64,000 nt of DNA from Epiperipatus broadwayi (Eukaryota; Onychophora; Udeonychophora; Euonychophora; Peripatidae). Under the pieces are notes generated by a model. It searched no databases, was not told where the DNA came from, and saw only the letters and a program-made list of their open reading frames with translations. Of this stretch, positions 1 through 11,066 are shown piece after piece; position 1 is the stretch's first letter; every line of letters starts with the position of its first letter. The position numbers and the translations under genes were made by a program. The stretch is from NCBI GenBank assembly GCA_028023455.1, contig JAQFVV010000012.1, positions 9,028,499 to 9,092,498 of the forward strand, written 5' to 3'.

Positions 1-1158
1 AGAATCAAATGCCTTTTCATAATCTACAAATCCAAAACATAATGACAACTCATATTCATTTGTCCTTTCTATAACTTCTCTCAATACCTGGATATGATCT
101 ACTGTACTAAAACCACTTTTAAATCCAGCTTGTTCTCTTGGTTGGTGGAAATCCAATGTTCTCTGTAGACGAATTGTAATTATCTTGGTAAAATTTTTAT
201 ATAAAACTGATAAAAGGCTGATAGGTCTGTAATTTCTAATATCTTCTTTATCATCTTTTTTAAATATTAATATTATTACTGCATTCTTCCAATCATCTGG
301 TACATCTTTATCATTTAGACATTTGGTATATAGCTTTGCTAAAATTTTCTCTATTTCTTCACCTGCTTCTTTTAATATATCAATTATAATTCCATCATTA
401 CCTGGAGCCTTTCCTTTCTTCATACATTTAATTGCATGTCTCACTTCTTCATTTAAAATTCTGGGCAATTCGGAAGATGTAATAGATATAGGCGGTACTT
501 GTTCTTTATTACTATATAATTCTTGATAAAAATCTACCAATTTCATGATGTCATCTCTCTTTTTACTAATAATTCCATCTTTTTTTCTTATTGCAGATAT
601 AAATTTCCTACCAATACTAAAATGTTGTTTTACATTCTCGAGACTTTTATTTTCTTCTACAGCCTTCCTTGCTAATTCACAGTTATACTTTCTTATATCA
701 TTTTCAACTCTTTCCTGCACCATTTTACAAAATTCGAGATATTCAATCCTTTTTAATGCATCATTTTTGTATATCTTCATATTCCTTCTTTTCTTCATAA
801 ATTCTCTGGTCTCAGTAGAAATTTTATTGATCAATTGTTGCTTTTTTCTACCAGCTGTCTTTGTTGCAGTCTTTAAAAGTGTATCAGTTATTTGCATATT
901 AATTTCATTCAAATCTGAATCATGTTCAAAATCTACTAATACTTGAAACCGATTTGTAAGTTCTAATTTAAATTCATTAGAATGTTTCTGAAGATTAGGA
1001 ATATCAACTGTAAGTATTGTTTTTCTTAATAATTTTTGTCTCTCTAGTTTTATATTAACATGTATCTTACACCTTACTAATCGATGATCACTTCCTGTGT
1101 TAAATTTATTAAGAACATTACAATCTTGAAATATATATTTCCTGTTAGTCAATGAACA
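1..1158 (-). CDS. RTE-type LINE polyprotein, endonuclease C-terminus through RT N-half (partial)
   Basis: Read on the minus strand, 386 codons run without a stop from about 1158 to the left edge, where the ORF is cut by the window. The first residues contain SDHRLVR, the end of an APE-type endonuclease. A long Lys/Glu-rich linker follows, then reverse-transcriptase landmarks in order: KKGKAPGNDGI, PDDWKNAVII, NYRPISLLSVLYK, REQAGFKSGFSTVDHI and FVDYEKAFDS. This pattern is typical of RTE-clade LINEs, often auto-annotated in invertebrates as craniofacial development protein 2-like. A stop (TAA, read at 1159-1161) and loss of homology upstream show 5' truncation, as usual after target-primed reverse transcription. 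The YxDD catalytic box would lie beyond the window. The absence of frameshifts suggests a fairly recent insertion. Family assignment rests on motif recognition only. Confidence 0.88.
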
Positions 1159-1340
1159 TTATTTAATAAAATGATTTTATTAGACATTTTTGTTTTCTGT
1201 TATTATTTTTTGTTTATAATTATTTATTTACTTCAATATTTAATATATAGGATATATGAGCAGATTTTTACACGACCCACCACTCTCTACTCTATCTAAT
1301 AACACTGATACACTTAAACACATATATGTTGAAAAGATAA

Positions 1341-1399
1341 ATAATCACCAATACACGTATTTCATGCTAAACCAGCAATCATCAGTTGGTCCAGATTAT
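1341..1399 (-). ncRNA. Hammerhead ribozyme motif, copy A (type I, minimal stem III)
   Basis: On the minus strand the order is ATAATC, internal loop TGG, ACCAA, core CTGATGA, hairpin TTGCT-GGTTT-AGCAT, core GAA, a 2-bp stem III (AT with GT around loop ACGT), A17, TTGGT, GATTAT. Stem I is ACCAA/TTGGT plus ATAATC/GATTAT. Predicted cleavage is after the A at plus position 1352. The only departure from the canonical core is a T-T apposition at 10.1/11.1 where G-C is usual. Its position inside a TSD-flanked repeat unit supports a real self-cleaving element. Confidence 0.72.
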
Positions 1400-2118
1400 C
1401 ATCTCCCACACATATATACTATAAATGCTCAGACATATATTTAGATAGACAATCTTTATACTTTAATGGACAGTCTCCAATCTACTACACACTCCAAGTC
1501 TTCAACCGTCCATCCAATTGAAAATCTGATGATGGAATGCTCGAAGGCGACCCTGAGGCCGAGATTCTTGTCTCACCCATGTTGACCCAAGGTCAATCTG
1601 AACCTCACATGTACAGGACACAATCCATTTAATACATATGCGAGGATGGGCAGACATCTCTACAATGTAATAACTGAAACACAGGCTTATTATATACCTG
1701 TGTCTATATATGTAACATATATGTGTTTAAGTGTATCAGTGTTATTAGATAGAGTGGAGAGTGGTGGGTCGTGTGAAATTCTGTGCTCATATACCCTATA
1801 TATTACATATATAGACACAGGTATATAATAAGCCTGTGTTTCAGTTATTACATTGTAGAGATGTCTGCCCATCCTTGAATATGTATTAAATGGATTATGT
1901 CCTGTACATGTGGGGTTCAGATTGACCTTGGGTCAACATGGGTGTGACAAGAATCTCGGCCTCAGGGTCGCCTTCGAGCATTCCATCATCAGATTTTCAA
2001 TTGGATGAACGGTTGAAGAGTTGGAGTGTGTAGTAGATTGGAGCCTGTCCATTAAAGTATGAAGATTGTTTATCTTAATATATATCTGAGCATTTATAGT
2101 ATACATATGTGGGAGATG

Positions 2119-2177
2119 ATAATCTGGACCAACTGATGATTGCTGGTTTAGCATGAAATACGGATATTGGTGATTAT
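2119..2177 (+). ncRNA. Hammerhead ribozyme motif, copy B (type I, minimal stem III)
   Basis: Stem I 5' strand is ATAATC (2119-2124) and ACCAA (2128-2132), separated by TGG. Core CTGATGA is 2133-2139. Stem II TTGCT/AGCAT encloses GGTTT (2140-2154). Core GAA is 2155-2157. Stem III is AT/AT around ACGG (2158-2165). A17 is 2166, and the stem I 3' strand is TTGGT-GATTAT (2167-2177). All helices pair except the T-T closing position of stem II. Stem III differs from copy A (T-A here, T-G there) yet stays paired, which favours structural constraint. Confidence 0.75.
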
Positions 2178-2320
2178 TTATCTTTTTAACATATATGTGT
2201 TTAAGTGTATCAGTGTTATTAGACAGCGTGGAGAGTGGTGGGTCGTGTGAAAGTTTGTGCTCATACATATATAGACACAGGTATATAATAAGCCTGTGTT
2301 TCAGTTATTACTTCAATATT

Positions 2321-3185
2321 GTATGAGACTAAAGTTGTCTAACTCATATATTATTATGATCGTTTATTTTTTTGCGTTTGATTTTTTTACACAAAATACC
2401 AAATTTATTGATTAGTTTTTTGTTGGGGCATTATTGTGTGGTAGATAGTTCTATTTCATACATAGACTAAAGCTTTTTTGCAGGCTCTCATTAATTTAAA
2501 TACATTTATTTATATAAATTTAGTTATAAAGGAAACCATTCATGATGTTTAGTCTATAATATCCACGAGCGTGAGATGAATTAAACTAAAAAAAAAAAAA
2601 TATTTTTCTATCAAGTTGACATTATTAATTCAAAAAGATAATCTGAAAAATCCAATACATATAAATTAGAAAATAAGTAATTTGTTATTTGTAACTAAGG
2701 TTATTTCCTATATTTGCGAAGAGATAGATGTTGGGGAGATTTTTGCTATGCAGTGACTATTTAATAAATGGTAATTATATATTATTAATGTATGAATGTA
2801 AGATATCTATTTACAAACGCCCCTCCCCCCTAAATTTATAATAATAGTTAAAACAGTCATATACGTCTCGAAAAATAAAAATTTACTTTAGCTGTAGTAC
2901 AAATGTGTGTGTGATGAGAGGTAGCAGTTCAGGCTGACTTTAACAAACACATCACGTGAATATTGTAAATATTAAAGTTATGTTTTTTTTATGTGTGATG
3001 ACTAAAACCAAATTGTTTTTTGCTAATTAAGAAAATCTAAGATAAGTGCTCTAATTAAAACCTATTAATCTAAGATTAGATTTCCTTTTGAAGTGGAGTT
3101 CTGGATAAAAATAGCCATTTATAGAAACATCTTTCTCAACTAAATCTAGTAAGAATCTGATTTTTATTTGGGTGGTATTTTTTAG
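2321..3185. other. AT-rich non-coding stretch
   Basis: No ORF with coding character and no repeat I recognise. There are homopolymer A and T runs and a short run of C at about 2822. Confidence 0.6.
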
Positions 3186-3269
3186 AAACGAGCCGCTGCA
3201 GTTAGTGGCAGCCAGTCGGAGGATCATCAGCTGCTGTCAGAGGTCAAGGGTCACACATGTTGGTTGTAA
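3186..3269 (+). CDS. Candidate terminal coding exon of an unidentified gene
   Basis: A T-rich tract ending in TTTTTTAG at 3185 is followed by 27 sense codons and a TAA stop at 3267-3269. The peptide begins KRAAAVSGSQSEDHQ and ends GHTCWL. The segment is visibly GC-richer than its surroundings and uses GC-ending codons (CTG, GTC, AAG, GAG) that are rare elsewhere in the window. The other strand is closed by stops. I do not recognise the peptide. It would be the last exon of a plus-strand gene converging on the minus-strand PDZ exon far to the right. It could instead be a retrocopy fragment or chance. Confidence 0.4.
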   Translation, partial: KRAAAVSGSQSEDHQLLSEVKGHTCWL

Positions 3270-3939
3270 TTATGGGGTTAAAGTGTTGATTTTGCAGCAT
3301 ACAGAAATGTCAGAATCATAACAAAAAATAATAATAATACAAAAAGTACTACTCTTTCAAATATAAAGTGCAAGAAGAAGGAGGGAAGAAACAAATCCCA
3401 TTTTAAAGCCATAGAATTCATTGACTATAAAATAATTTTATAATATTGTTCAGCTGTTAACAGGATGTGCTATCTACAATCAAGTTTAAAACAAATACCA
3501 ACCTTAATTTATTATAATTTGTCATGCTTTTGTTAAATTTAGAATTGTAAATATCACGAATACAAAAGAATTTGCAGTATATATTAATATAAAATAGTAA
3601 TAAAAATATGTCTATGCACACACAACAAAAGTGAAAAATAAATGTGTGCCTCCACGCACTCTAAAATAATTATCTAATATTGCTTAGCTGTTAATAGCAA
3701 GTACTATCTAAATATACAATCAACATTAAAACAAATATCAACCTTAATTTATTATTTGTCATGCATATCATAAATGCAAAAAAATTACAGTATATATATA
3801 TCAAAACAAAATCGTATTAAAAATATATGTCCATGCAAAAATAAAATAGGAAAAAATGTGTACAACCATGCTCTCGTCCTTATTACCATTTTAATTAAAT
3901 GTAAGTATGACTAGCAATTTCCCCAAAGGGGGTTACAAC
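3270..3939. other. AT-rich stretch with an internal degenerate duplication
   Basis: About 3460-3620 and about 3690-3850 share an ordered set of phrases (ACCTTAATTTATTAT, TTGTCATGC, CAGTATATAT, ATATGTC.ATGCA), so the stretch is an imperfect direct duplication of ~150-200 bp. No coding potential is seen. Confidence 0.5.
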
Positions 3940-5000
3940 CAATTATTACAAAGTCACTTTCTTAGTCATAATATACTTAAATTCAACTATTAGGATTTTT
4001 TTTTTTTTTGTTTATTTTTTACATTTTTCTCAGACATACTCTTACTTATCTCTAAAAATATGCTTAATATTTTTTATCTCATTTTCATTAAATTATGACA
4101 AATCTATTTTTCTCACATACATTTCTTAACATTTTTTATCTTAATAATCTAACATTCTGCTAAATCGTCATTTGCATATTATATCTGTTTTTTCATTATT
4201 TTTACTTCTGCACTCACATCTTCGATTATAATATTTTTTTAAATTATGGATTACACAGACTTGCTGCAAAGTGGGAACCCATTTTCTTTTCTATAAGGAG
4301 AGCAGACTAGTTAATTTTTCAAGATAACTCCCAATCATCCTTTCAAATATCCAAGCTAATTATCTTTTTGCATATTTTTTTTTACTTCCATATTTTTTTT
4401 GTCTCATAATTCCATTTCAAATTTTATTTAGAAAGTCGTTTCTATAGTTTCTCTGGAATTATCTACTTCTGGCAGTTAGTTTCTACTTTTTCTTAACATT
4501 CCAGGCATCTGCTCCATTTATTAATACTCATTCAATTATAATCTTATTAATTTATTTCTTGGAGAAGTTTTTCATTGTATTTATGGGAAAGAGAAGTTTA
4601 GAACTCATATTAATTCTTTTTGTATTATTATTACTTCTCTATCTTATTTCATCACGACTGTCTTCATTTGGTTAAAATTGACTTCAATATGCACTTCATA
4701 ATTCCATATATGTTATCAAAGAAATATCAAAAGTCACATTATTATCACAGGTTCCATAAATCACAGTCTATAATCTTCTCCAAATCTACTCATAGCTACT
4801 CTCTATTCTTTAACTATATATTAACATCATCTTAGATGTCATTTTTTTTTCTTCTTATGTTTATTATACTATACTCATTATGACTCCCCCCCCTAATGTT
4901 CACATCATTATTTCTCTAATATCTTGTCCATTTTTTCTTTTATTATTATCATTTTAGATTCTCTGCATTACTAACTTTACTTCTTTTTTTTTTTTTTTTA
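3940..5000 (-). pseudogene. Antisense RTE-type LINE remnant (3' half)
   Basis: The plus strand is strongly T/C-rich here. The minus strand reads, across several frameshifts, a passage resembling the post-RT region of RTE LINEs: NGADAWNVKKK followed by GIMRQKKYGSKKK and LAWIFERMIGSYLE. These parallel the family pattern of a YGAETW-like block then a Lys/Arg-rich block then a W-A-G-H-like block. Stops and indels are numerous, so it is dead. The call comes from a by-eye translation and the boundaries are approximate. Confidence 0.45.
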
Positions 5001-5570
5001 ATAAAGCAAAGCTTACATTTGCTTGACTATTAATTAGCAAATGTTTATATTGCTCATTTTCTATGAATCACTGACTGTAAATGTATATTCGCCTATACAT
5101 CTGTACTCAAAATGTTTACACTGTGTATGTAAAAATGAACAAATAGACACATAAAATATAAGAGGAGAGGTTAATTATTCTTAAAGTAGGTCTGGCTATC
5201 TATATGAGAAATTACTATTAAGCTTGTATTGTATCAAATAAAAAAAGTATTATTTAAAGAGATGATATTATTTTGATAGACTATATGATAGATGTTTAAT
5301 ATTCAATAAAACAATAAATTTAAATGTATTGCTTGATTCATATATGAAAAATAAAATTTCAAAAAAAAATTTGGAAAACCAACATGGGTACATATTAATA
5401 GTGAATTTAATAAAAGCATTCTAAAATATTGAAATTTATAAATTATTTAGAGATGAAAAGGAATAGTAGGATTAGAAGTACGAATAAAAAAAACCAATTA
5501 AGTAATGGTGAAGGTAGTGAGAAGAATTATCCTGATTTTTTTTTTTTAAATTGATTTACTACAAAATGGA
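5001..5570. other. AT-rich non-coding stretch
   Basis: Nothing recognised: homopolymer-rich A+T sequence without coding potential. Confidence 0.6.
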
Positions 5571-6088
5571 AATAATTATAGGTTGGACTATTTTCACCAT
5601 CTAATATTAAATATCTTTAAAAAAAATTCAAACTTTCTAAATACAGTCAACTGTAAGTAATAGTACACAGGGTTAGTATATAACACAATGTTTTGAATGA
5701 CACTATTCTCATCATTTTTTCATGTTTGGCTGGCAAGATGGTAATCAAATCTTGGGCCTTAGATTTATGAATACTGAATTTAAGGGAAATAACCAAATGA
5801 GATATTTTGCCTTTGGCAGTTTAGTTAGCTCAGTTGGTTAGAATGTTAACTTAAATTCAATGTTTACAAATCTAAAAGTATAGGTTTGATTTCCATGCTA
5901 GTACTAATACTAGTCAGACCAAAAAACAGCTGAAGCAGAGAGGAAAATAACATTAATCAAAATGTGCTGGTATATAATGATCTGAGTGCTATTATTTTGA
6001 ATGTATTTGGAAAGTTTAAATAAAGTTTGAATTTTTCTAAAAATATTTATTATTAGATGATGGAAATAGTCCAATCTATAATTATTGC
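5571..6088 (+). mobile_element. Non-autonomous element with ~80-bp inverted ends and a tRNA-like core
   Basis: The left end (about 5571-5650, containing GGTTGGACTATTTTCACC) pairs as an inverted repeat with the right end (about 6005-6088). They share a GGACTATTT.CA.CATCTAATA core and a following run of similar sequence. Between them, at 5817-5905, sits a tRNA-like stretch with an A-box-like TAGCTCAGTTGG at 5826 and a B-box-like GGTTTGATTTCC at 5883. A related partial copy runs off the right edge of the window (about 63840-64000). There is no ORF. It is either a MITE that captured a SINE or a SINE with foldback ends. Confidence 0.55.
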
Positions 6089-7347
6089 TAAAATACCATC
6101 ACCACAAACTTTCAGACCAACACTATAAGATGGAAGCTTCTCATTAAAGAGTATAGGTTGTAATCCTTAAACACTTGACAAATATGTAATTGTACTAAAA
6201 AATTATTTTAAAAAAAGAGTACTGTCCCATGTTTTTCATATATCTTTTTATAAAGATTCAATGCCATTATTTTAATCAAGTTAGCATAAAAGTAACTGTA
6301 TATTCATTCTGGGAGCTCTTTAATCAATAAATTTCTTTCCACTTTAAAGACAATGCAAACACATTTTCATGATCAATTTTACTATTAACTTTATTCTGGA
6401 AGGAAACACAAAAGATATCCATTCCTATTAAAGAAAATCAAACAAGTCAGAAAGCAGTTATAGAAATTTACTACACTCTTCTTTTTCTATTGCTTATTTT
6501 TCTTGCAAAACTTTGCTTATATGCTAAGAAAAAAAATTAAAAGCTATTCAAAAAACTATATTAATCATCATAATTTTCAGCAGGTGGCAATCCATCATGC
6601 CTTTCCAATACATCTACACAAATCCTTATTTTGCATTAAGATCTAAAAAAATTTCATCTCTTATCTCAAAATGGTATATTCTAAGAATGCTTTTTATTTC
6701 TTGAAATATAATCAAGTCCACAGACTGCATCTCTTCTTTTTATATACCCAACTTATGTGCATTTTAATTTCTTCAATATTTACAGTTATATCAGCAATAT
6801 CAATCCAGGCTCAAAGTATTTCTTTTGCAATCTCTTCTTGTTAATACTTACAACTTTGTGTTACTTCTAATATTTTTTACTTTAAAATTCACACTCTGTT
6901 TCACCGTCATATTTTTCTTGCATGTATCAAAAATGAATTTCCCAAATTAATGTTCCTCATAATGTTCATCAGTTTCATGTTATAGAGTGATACAATTGAC
7001 ATTGTACACATTTCTAAAATGTGATTAATAAATAATTCAGTTATGTAATAAAGTTGATATGCAATTCCTCCCCCCGTCCCCATAGTAAATTAAGAAAAAA
7101 TAAAAACATGACAATTTGTAAATTAATAAGAAATTTGTGAATTTTTCTACACAATAGTGTAATTAGCAGATGCTAGAAGGTTGTGTATTATAATCTCTAT
7201 TCAATGCTTACCTATCTAATATTGATTACTAGAACGTGCATTAAGTAACACTATTGTGTGGAATTTTTTTTACTGTTTTAATAGCTTGTGTAAGCATAAA
7301 AAACATAATCATATAATATTTTAATGATTTAATGTTAAAAGTTTTTG
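6089..7347. other. AT-rich stretch, partly T/C-biased
   Basis: About 6360-6950 is pyrimidine-rich on the plus strand and resembles the antisense LINE blocks elsewhere, but I could not find a diagnostic motif. 6110-6170 carries a B-box-like AGGTTGTAATCC, possibly a SINE relic. No gene is seen. Confidence 0.4.
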
Positions 7348-7879
7348 GTATATACCAGGGGTAGGCACTCATGAGGTCAATGAGAGCTGCATGCCGGTTT
7401 TTCACATATTGTAAAGAGCCACAACATGTTATTTAAGTACACAAAAATAATACATAGACAAATATTTAACTTAATTAACATGATGACATATTCTACACAA
7501 GTTTTAAGTGCTGTATAAAGTATATAAGAAAATATAATTAAGAGAAATAAATAAAATACAAAATAATTATCTCAAAATTTTAATAATAAAAACAAAATAT
7601 AATAATAAAAATTCATTAACAAAAAGTATAACATTTAACGAAGATCTTTGAAATTTGGCATTTAATTTGTTAAAACTGTTTGCAGCAGTTCTGTGAAATA
7701 TTAATTGGCTAACTGTGAACAATAATTCAACTTCACGAACTTCATTATGGAATTCAATGATTCACAGCAATATGTTGTACTAAAAATTGCAATTAGGTGG
7801 GAAGCAGCTTTAACTGTGAATATTTGATTCTGGTATGAGTTTCCAAAATTCAATTAGAGAACTAGATTTGTGATGCATT

Positions 7880-9400
7880 TGCAATGCCTGATTTTCTTTC
7901 ACCTTAATTCCCCAACTATTTTTTTGACAAGTATTATTTCAGAAATTGGAAATCCATCTTCAATAATATTACAAATAAATGGGTTCACAAAATATGCAAA
8001 TATAGATTTAAAACTTTTTAAATCTTCAAACCTATATTTGAAATCCGCTTGCAATCCTTGCAATTTTTCTTTATATTCATCTAATTTTTCTTCTTTGATA
8101 CTAATTATATTTGCTTTTACTTGTGGAAAATGATTAAATATTCTGAATTTAAGATGTGTACAATTATTAATAATTTTCCCCTTTTTTTGTAAAGCCAAAT
8201 GAAGTGTTTGCAAAAGTTCTATATTGTCTAATAAGAAACAATAAGTCAGAAAGCCAAATTTCATTTTCTAATTCTGGGTATTTTTTTTTTCTTTTTTAAA
8301 AAAAATGTTATGATAGAGTTTAAGAGTTCCACAAAATGACTCAAAATGCTGTAAGATGAGAGCCATCTTATTTCACACCATAAGAAGAGACCACTAAACA
8401 ATTCATCTGTTTTGTCATTTAACTCTTCTAAAAAGTTATTAAATGGACAGTGTAATTAATTAAATTCACAATCTGCAAAACAATCTTCCACACACTTTCA
8501 TATTATTTTAAGTACTTCACTATGAAATCCTCGTAGGATGAATTATGCAGTGAAAAGATACAAAATGGGGAATTTTAGGATCATGGTTTAAAAGACCAAT
8601 AACATCTAGGTTTTTTGTTATCATTGCAGGAGCTATCAGTCATAACACAAGTTTATCATGAGGCAATTCAAATCTGTTAATTATCTTAACAAATGAATTT
8701 TAGACATCAATAGTGCAAGTTGTTTCAATAAGAACTAATAGGTCTAACATTTCTTTCTTCATATTTATATCTGCAGATACATAGCGGACAACAATGGCCT
8801 ATTATGGAATATCCTGAATGTCTGTAAACTCAAAGAAAGCTAAACTGAATGCTGTATAATTTTTCATATCACATATCAAAATACTTTCAATATTTTTATT
8901 AATTTCACTAATATGATTGCACATTTGTATGTTATGACATAGGAACTTGTGCAATCAATTTATGTAGTTTTGTATTATCTTGATCCAAAACTTTAACCAT
9001 TTCTTCCATGTTTCTTTTAATAAATGTTTCTTCTCCATATGGATATTTGTCACAAGCAATACTCCAAGCTATCAAAAAACTAGCTTTGGTAGCTCTATCA
9101 TCTCAGCAACTAATAGAAGACAAGAGTCCTTGATGCTTATGAAGATCTGATTGCACTGACTTAAGTTTCTCTGTTCACAATTTTGAATTGTGTGAATATT
9201 AAGTTGAAAAGTGGGGATGATTTAATTCATAAAGTCAACAGAAATTGCTTACTTTGTAGTTTGCAATTGTAACTTTATAAATAAGACACAATGACTTTCC
9301 ATTATTGCCAATAAAAGCAAATTTTTGTACTCATTCATTATGAGACTCTATTTTCTTCTTGTGTTTTCACTTTTTGATATTTTCTGAGATCATGTTAACA
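7880..9400 (-). pseudogene. hAT transposase (GTF2IRD2/EPM2AIP1-like), decayed
   Basis: On the minus strand, in order: a BED-type zinc-finger passage near 9200-9350 (IGNNGKSLCLI, then VSNF and YKLNHPHF, giving the C and H ligands); a block near 8930-9090 (KASFLIAWSIACDKYPYGE); a catalytic-core passage near 8700-8870 (AFSLAFFEFTDIQDIP, then VRYVSADINMKKEMLDL); and PAMITKNLDVIGLL just after it. The C-terminal part, 7899-8264, is still open for 121 codons and contains EKLDEYKEKLQGLQADFKYR then FVNPF. The catalytic block has in-frame stops, and Phe replaces the usual Asp-Glu-Ser context, so no active enzyme is expected. This lineage was domesticated in vertebrates, but nothing here suggests domestication. 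Confidence 0.8.
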
Positions 9401-9686
9401 AAAAATTTAAGTAAATTTACTTCCAAAGTCTGAAATTCAAACAAAATAAATAAATAATTAATTAAAATAAAAATGTTTAAATATTAATTCTTGTTTTAAA
9501 AAATTTGTAAATGGTGCAACAATTTAGAATAATTAAAAGTAATTTTGGATTATATTTATTTTGGGTTGATATTTTCCTGATAGTTCTTAAACATCTGTTT
9601 TATTATTGTTTGCTACTAAAAATAGGAACAACATAACCAAAATCAAGCAAACACTTTTCAGTTTTATTTTCAAGATTTTTTATATA

Positions 9687-10602
9687 CACCTGGGTCTTTT
9701 ATGTAGTAGAAACGTTCTGCAGAAAACCTGCATAATAAAAATTGCACAAAAATAGACTTAATTTATCTTCAAAAATTTGGGATATGTTCTGTAATTTTCA
9801 AAAATCACATAAAACCAAAGCAACAAGGTGAAAATTACCTTAAAATTCGCATAAAAAAAATAAGGAAATAAAGTATGACTAATAAAAAATTTCAAATATT
9901 TGAAAAAAATTGATACAAGACAAAGTTTATTTACTTTTTTATTAACTCTTTAATTTTATTCAAAACAATATGTTTTTATGTGTAATTTATTTTACATTTT
10001 TTCATATATATTTTAATCATTACTACTATTTGACAATATGTGGGTTCGTTTGTGAACTGGTAAGAAATCAGATTCGTGACAAGAGGAAACACAAGCAGCA
10101 GAATTAGCGCCAACTTCAGTCTCGTGCTATGCTAATGGTTTTCTGGCAACAATGTAATCGGTGATTAAACTTTGAGATGACGATTTTACTAATTATTTAT
10201 GAAGCTTGTGATATCCAGACATACTACTATTTAGCTCTTGTTGGAATTTAAGAGCTCGTTCATAATTCGTGTCATTAACAAAAAAAATGATTTTCCAATT
10301 GATTAGAAAGTTGAAGACTTTCTTGAATCATTTTTGCTGTGAAATGAACAGGTTCCACTTCTGTTTCATTATCTTTTTTAAATCTCCTACAGTATCTAAA
10401 TTTATTGCCAAACATTTTTCCAACAGGCATTTAAAGTATATAAAATTTAATTCTTGTATATAAAACAAAGAAATCCTAATTTTAAGTGAAATATGAACTT
10501 CTTTATTGCATAAAAGAAAACCACATAAAAAGATATTAAGAGACATGAATCGCATAATGTCAAAATCGCATTAAAAAATCCACATAAAAAAAGACCCAGG
10601 TA
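9687..10602. mobile_element. Pogo/Tigger-like non-autonomous element, copy 1 (nested in the hAT)
   Basis: Its ends are CACCTGGGTCTTTTATG and, inverted, CATAAAAAAAGACCCAGG, beside TA dinucleotides. The sub-terminal region (about 9790-9930) is nearly collinear with copy 2 at 37836-38803, including a shared GGAAATAAAGTATGACTAAT-type stretch. The terminus resembles Tigger elements (CTCGTTTTAT followed by GCG). Its placement inside the hAT makes it the younger insertion. There is no transposase. Confidence 0.68.
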
Positions 10603-11066
10603 TAATTATTTTTTAAAAACATAAAACTCTAAATGCACTAAGTATAAACAAAATAATTTTCTTGCACCAATGATGTGAAAAAATTACGTCATAAATAAAT
10701 TTAAATCGCTTAATAAAATAGTCTACTTACTAGATTTTTAAAAGAAAATGAAATAGGGCATTTAGCTGATAGAAAAACTATTACTGAAATATACAACCAC
10801 AAAATTGCACAAATCATAAATACACATGTTATCATTCCATAAGCACATGTAATGATTTTTATGATTTAGTAGATATGTGGTTTACCAATATTTGGGAAAA
10901 TTGTATGTATATACATAAATGATGTAATAAAAATGTTTGATAAAAATTTATATTATATTATAAATTTTTGTGCAATTAAAAAAAAAACTCTGAAATAATA
11001 AAATCAGATTTCAATGGGAGCCACACAACTTGACTAAGAGCCGCATTTTCCCACACTGGTATATAT

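Larger units (their letters stand above)
1241..2307. mobile_element. Retrozyme / Penelope-LTR-like insertion of tandem and inverted ~464-bp units
   Basis: The insertion is bounded by an exact 13-bp duplication, TTACTTCAATATT, at 1228-1240 and 2308-2320. The left arm (about 1254-1709) is the inverted complement of the right arm (about 1805-2269). On the plus strand the right half is head-to-tail: the 3' end of one unit (1711-1797), a complete unit (1805-2268), then the first ~39 bases of the next (2269-2307), giving a 464-bp period. Each full unit carries a hammerhead ribozyme motif and there is no coding capacity; short ORFs inside are incidental. Tandem units plus hammerheads plus a target duplication match animal retrozymes and the terminal repeats of Penelope-like elements. 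The inverted left arm is also a known Penelope configuration. A truncated third copy lies at about 58125-58480. Confidence 0.75.
7356..11058 (-). mobile_element. hAT-superfamily DNA transposon
   Basis: It begins CAGGGGTAGGC at 7356 and its other end, read inward, begins CAGTGTGGG (11058 leftward), as in hAT termini. An 8-bp target duplication flanks it with one mismatch: GTATATAC at 7348-7355 and GTATATAT at 11059-11066. Subterminal GAGCTGCATG and GAGCCGCAT-like motifs near both ends are typical of animal hATs. A decayed transposase occupies 7880-9400 on the minus strand, and a pogo-like element is inserted at about 9687-10602. Confidence 0.82.

Noticed and set aside
1528-1553. CTGATGATGG...CGAAGG on the plus strand, antisense to hammerhead copy A
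   Set aside because: The intervening bases do not form a usable stem II and flanks do not pair; it is simply another conserved part of the repeat unit.
4620-4835. Plus-strand ORF of 71 codons (MYYYYFSILF...)
   Set aside because: It is the antisense shadow of the T/C-rich LINE remnant on the minus strand.
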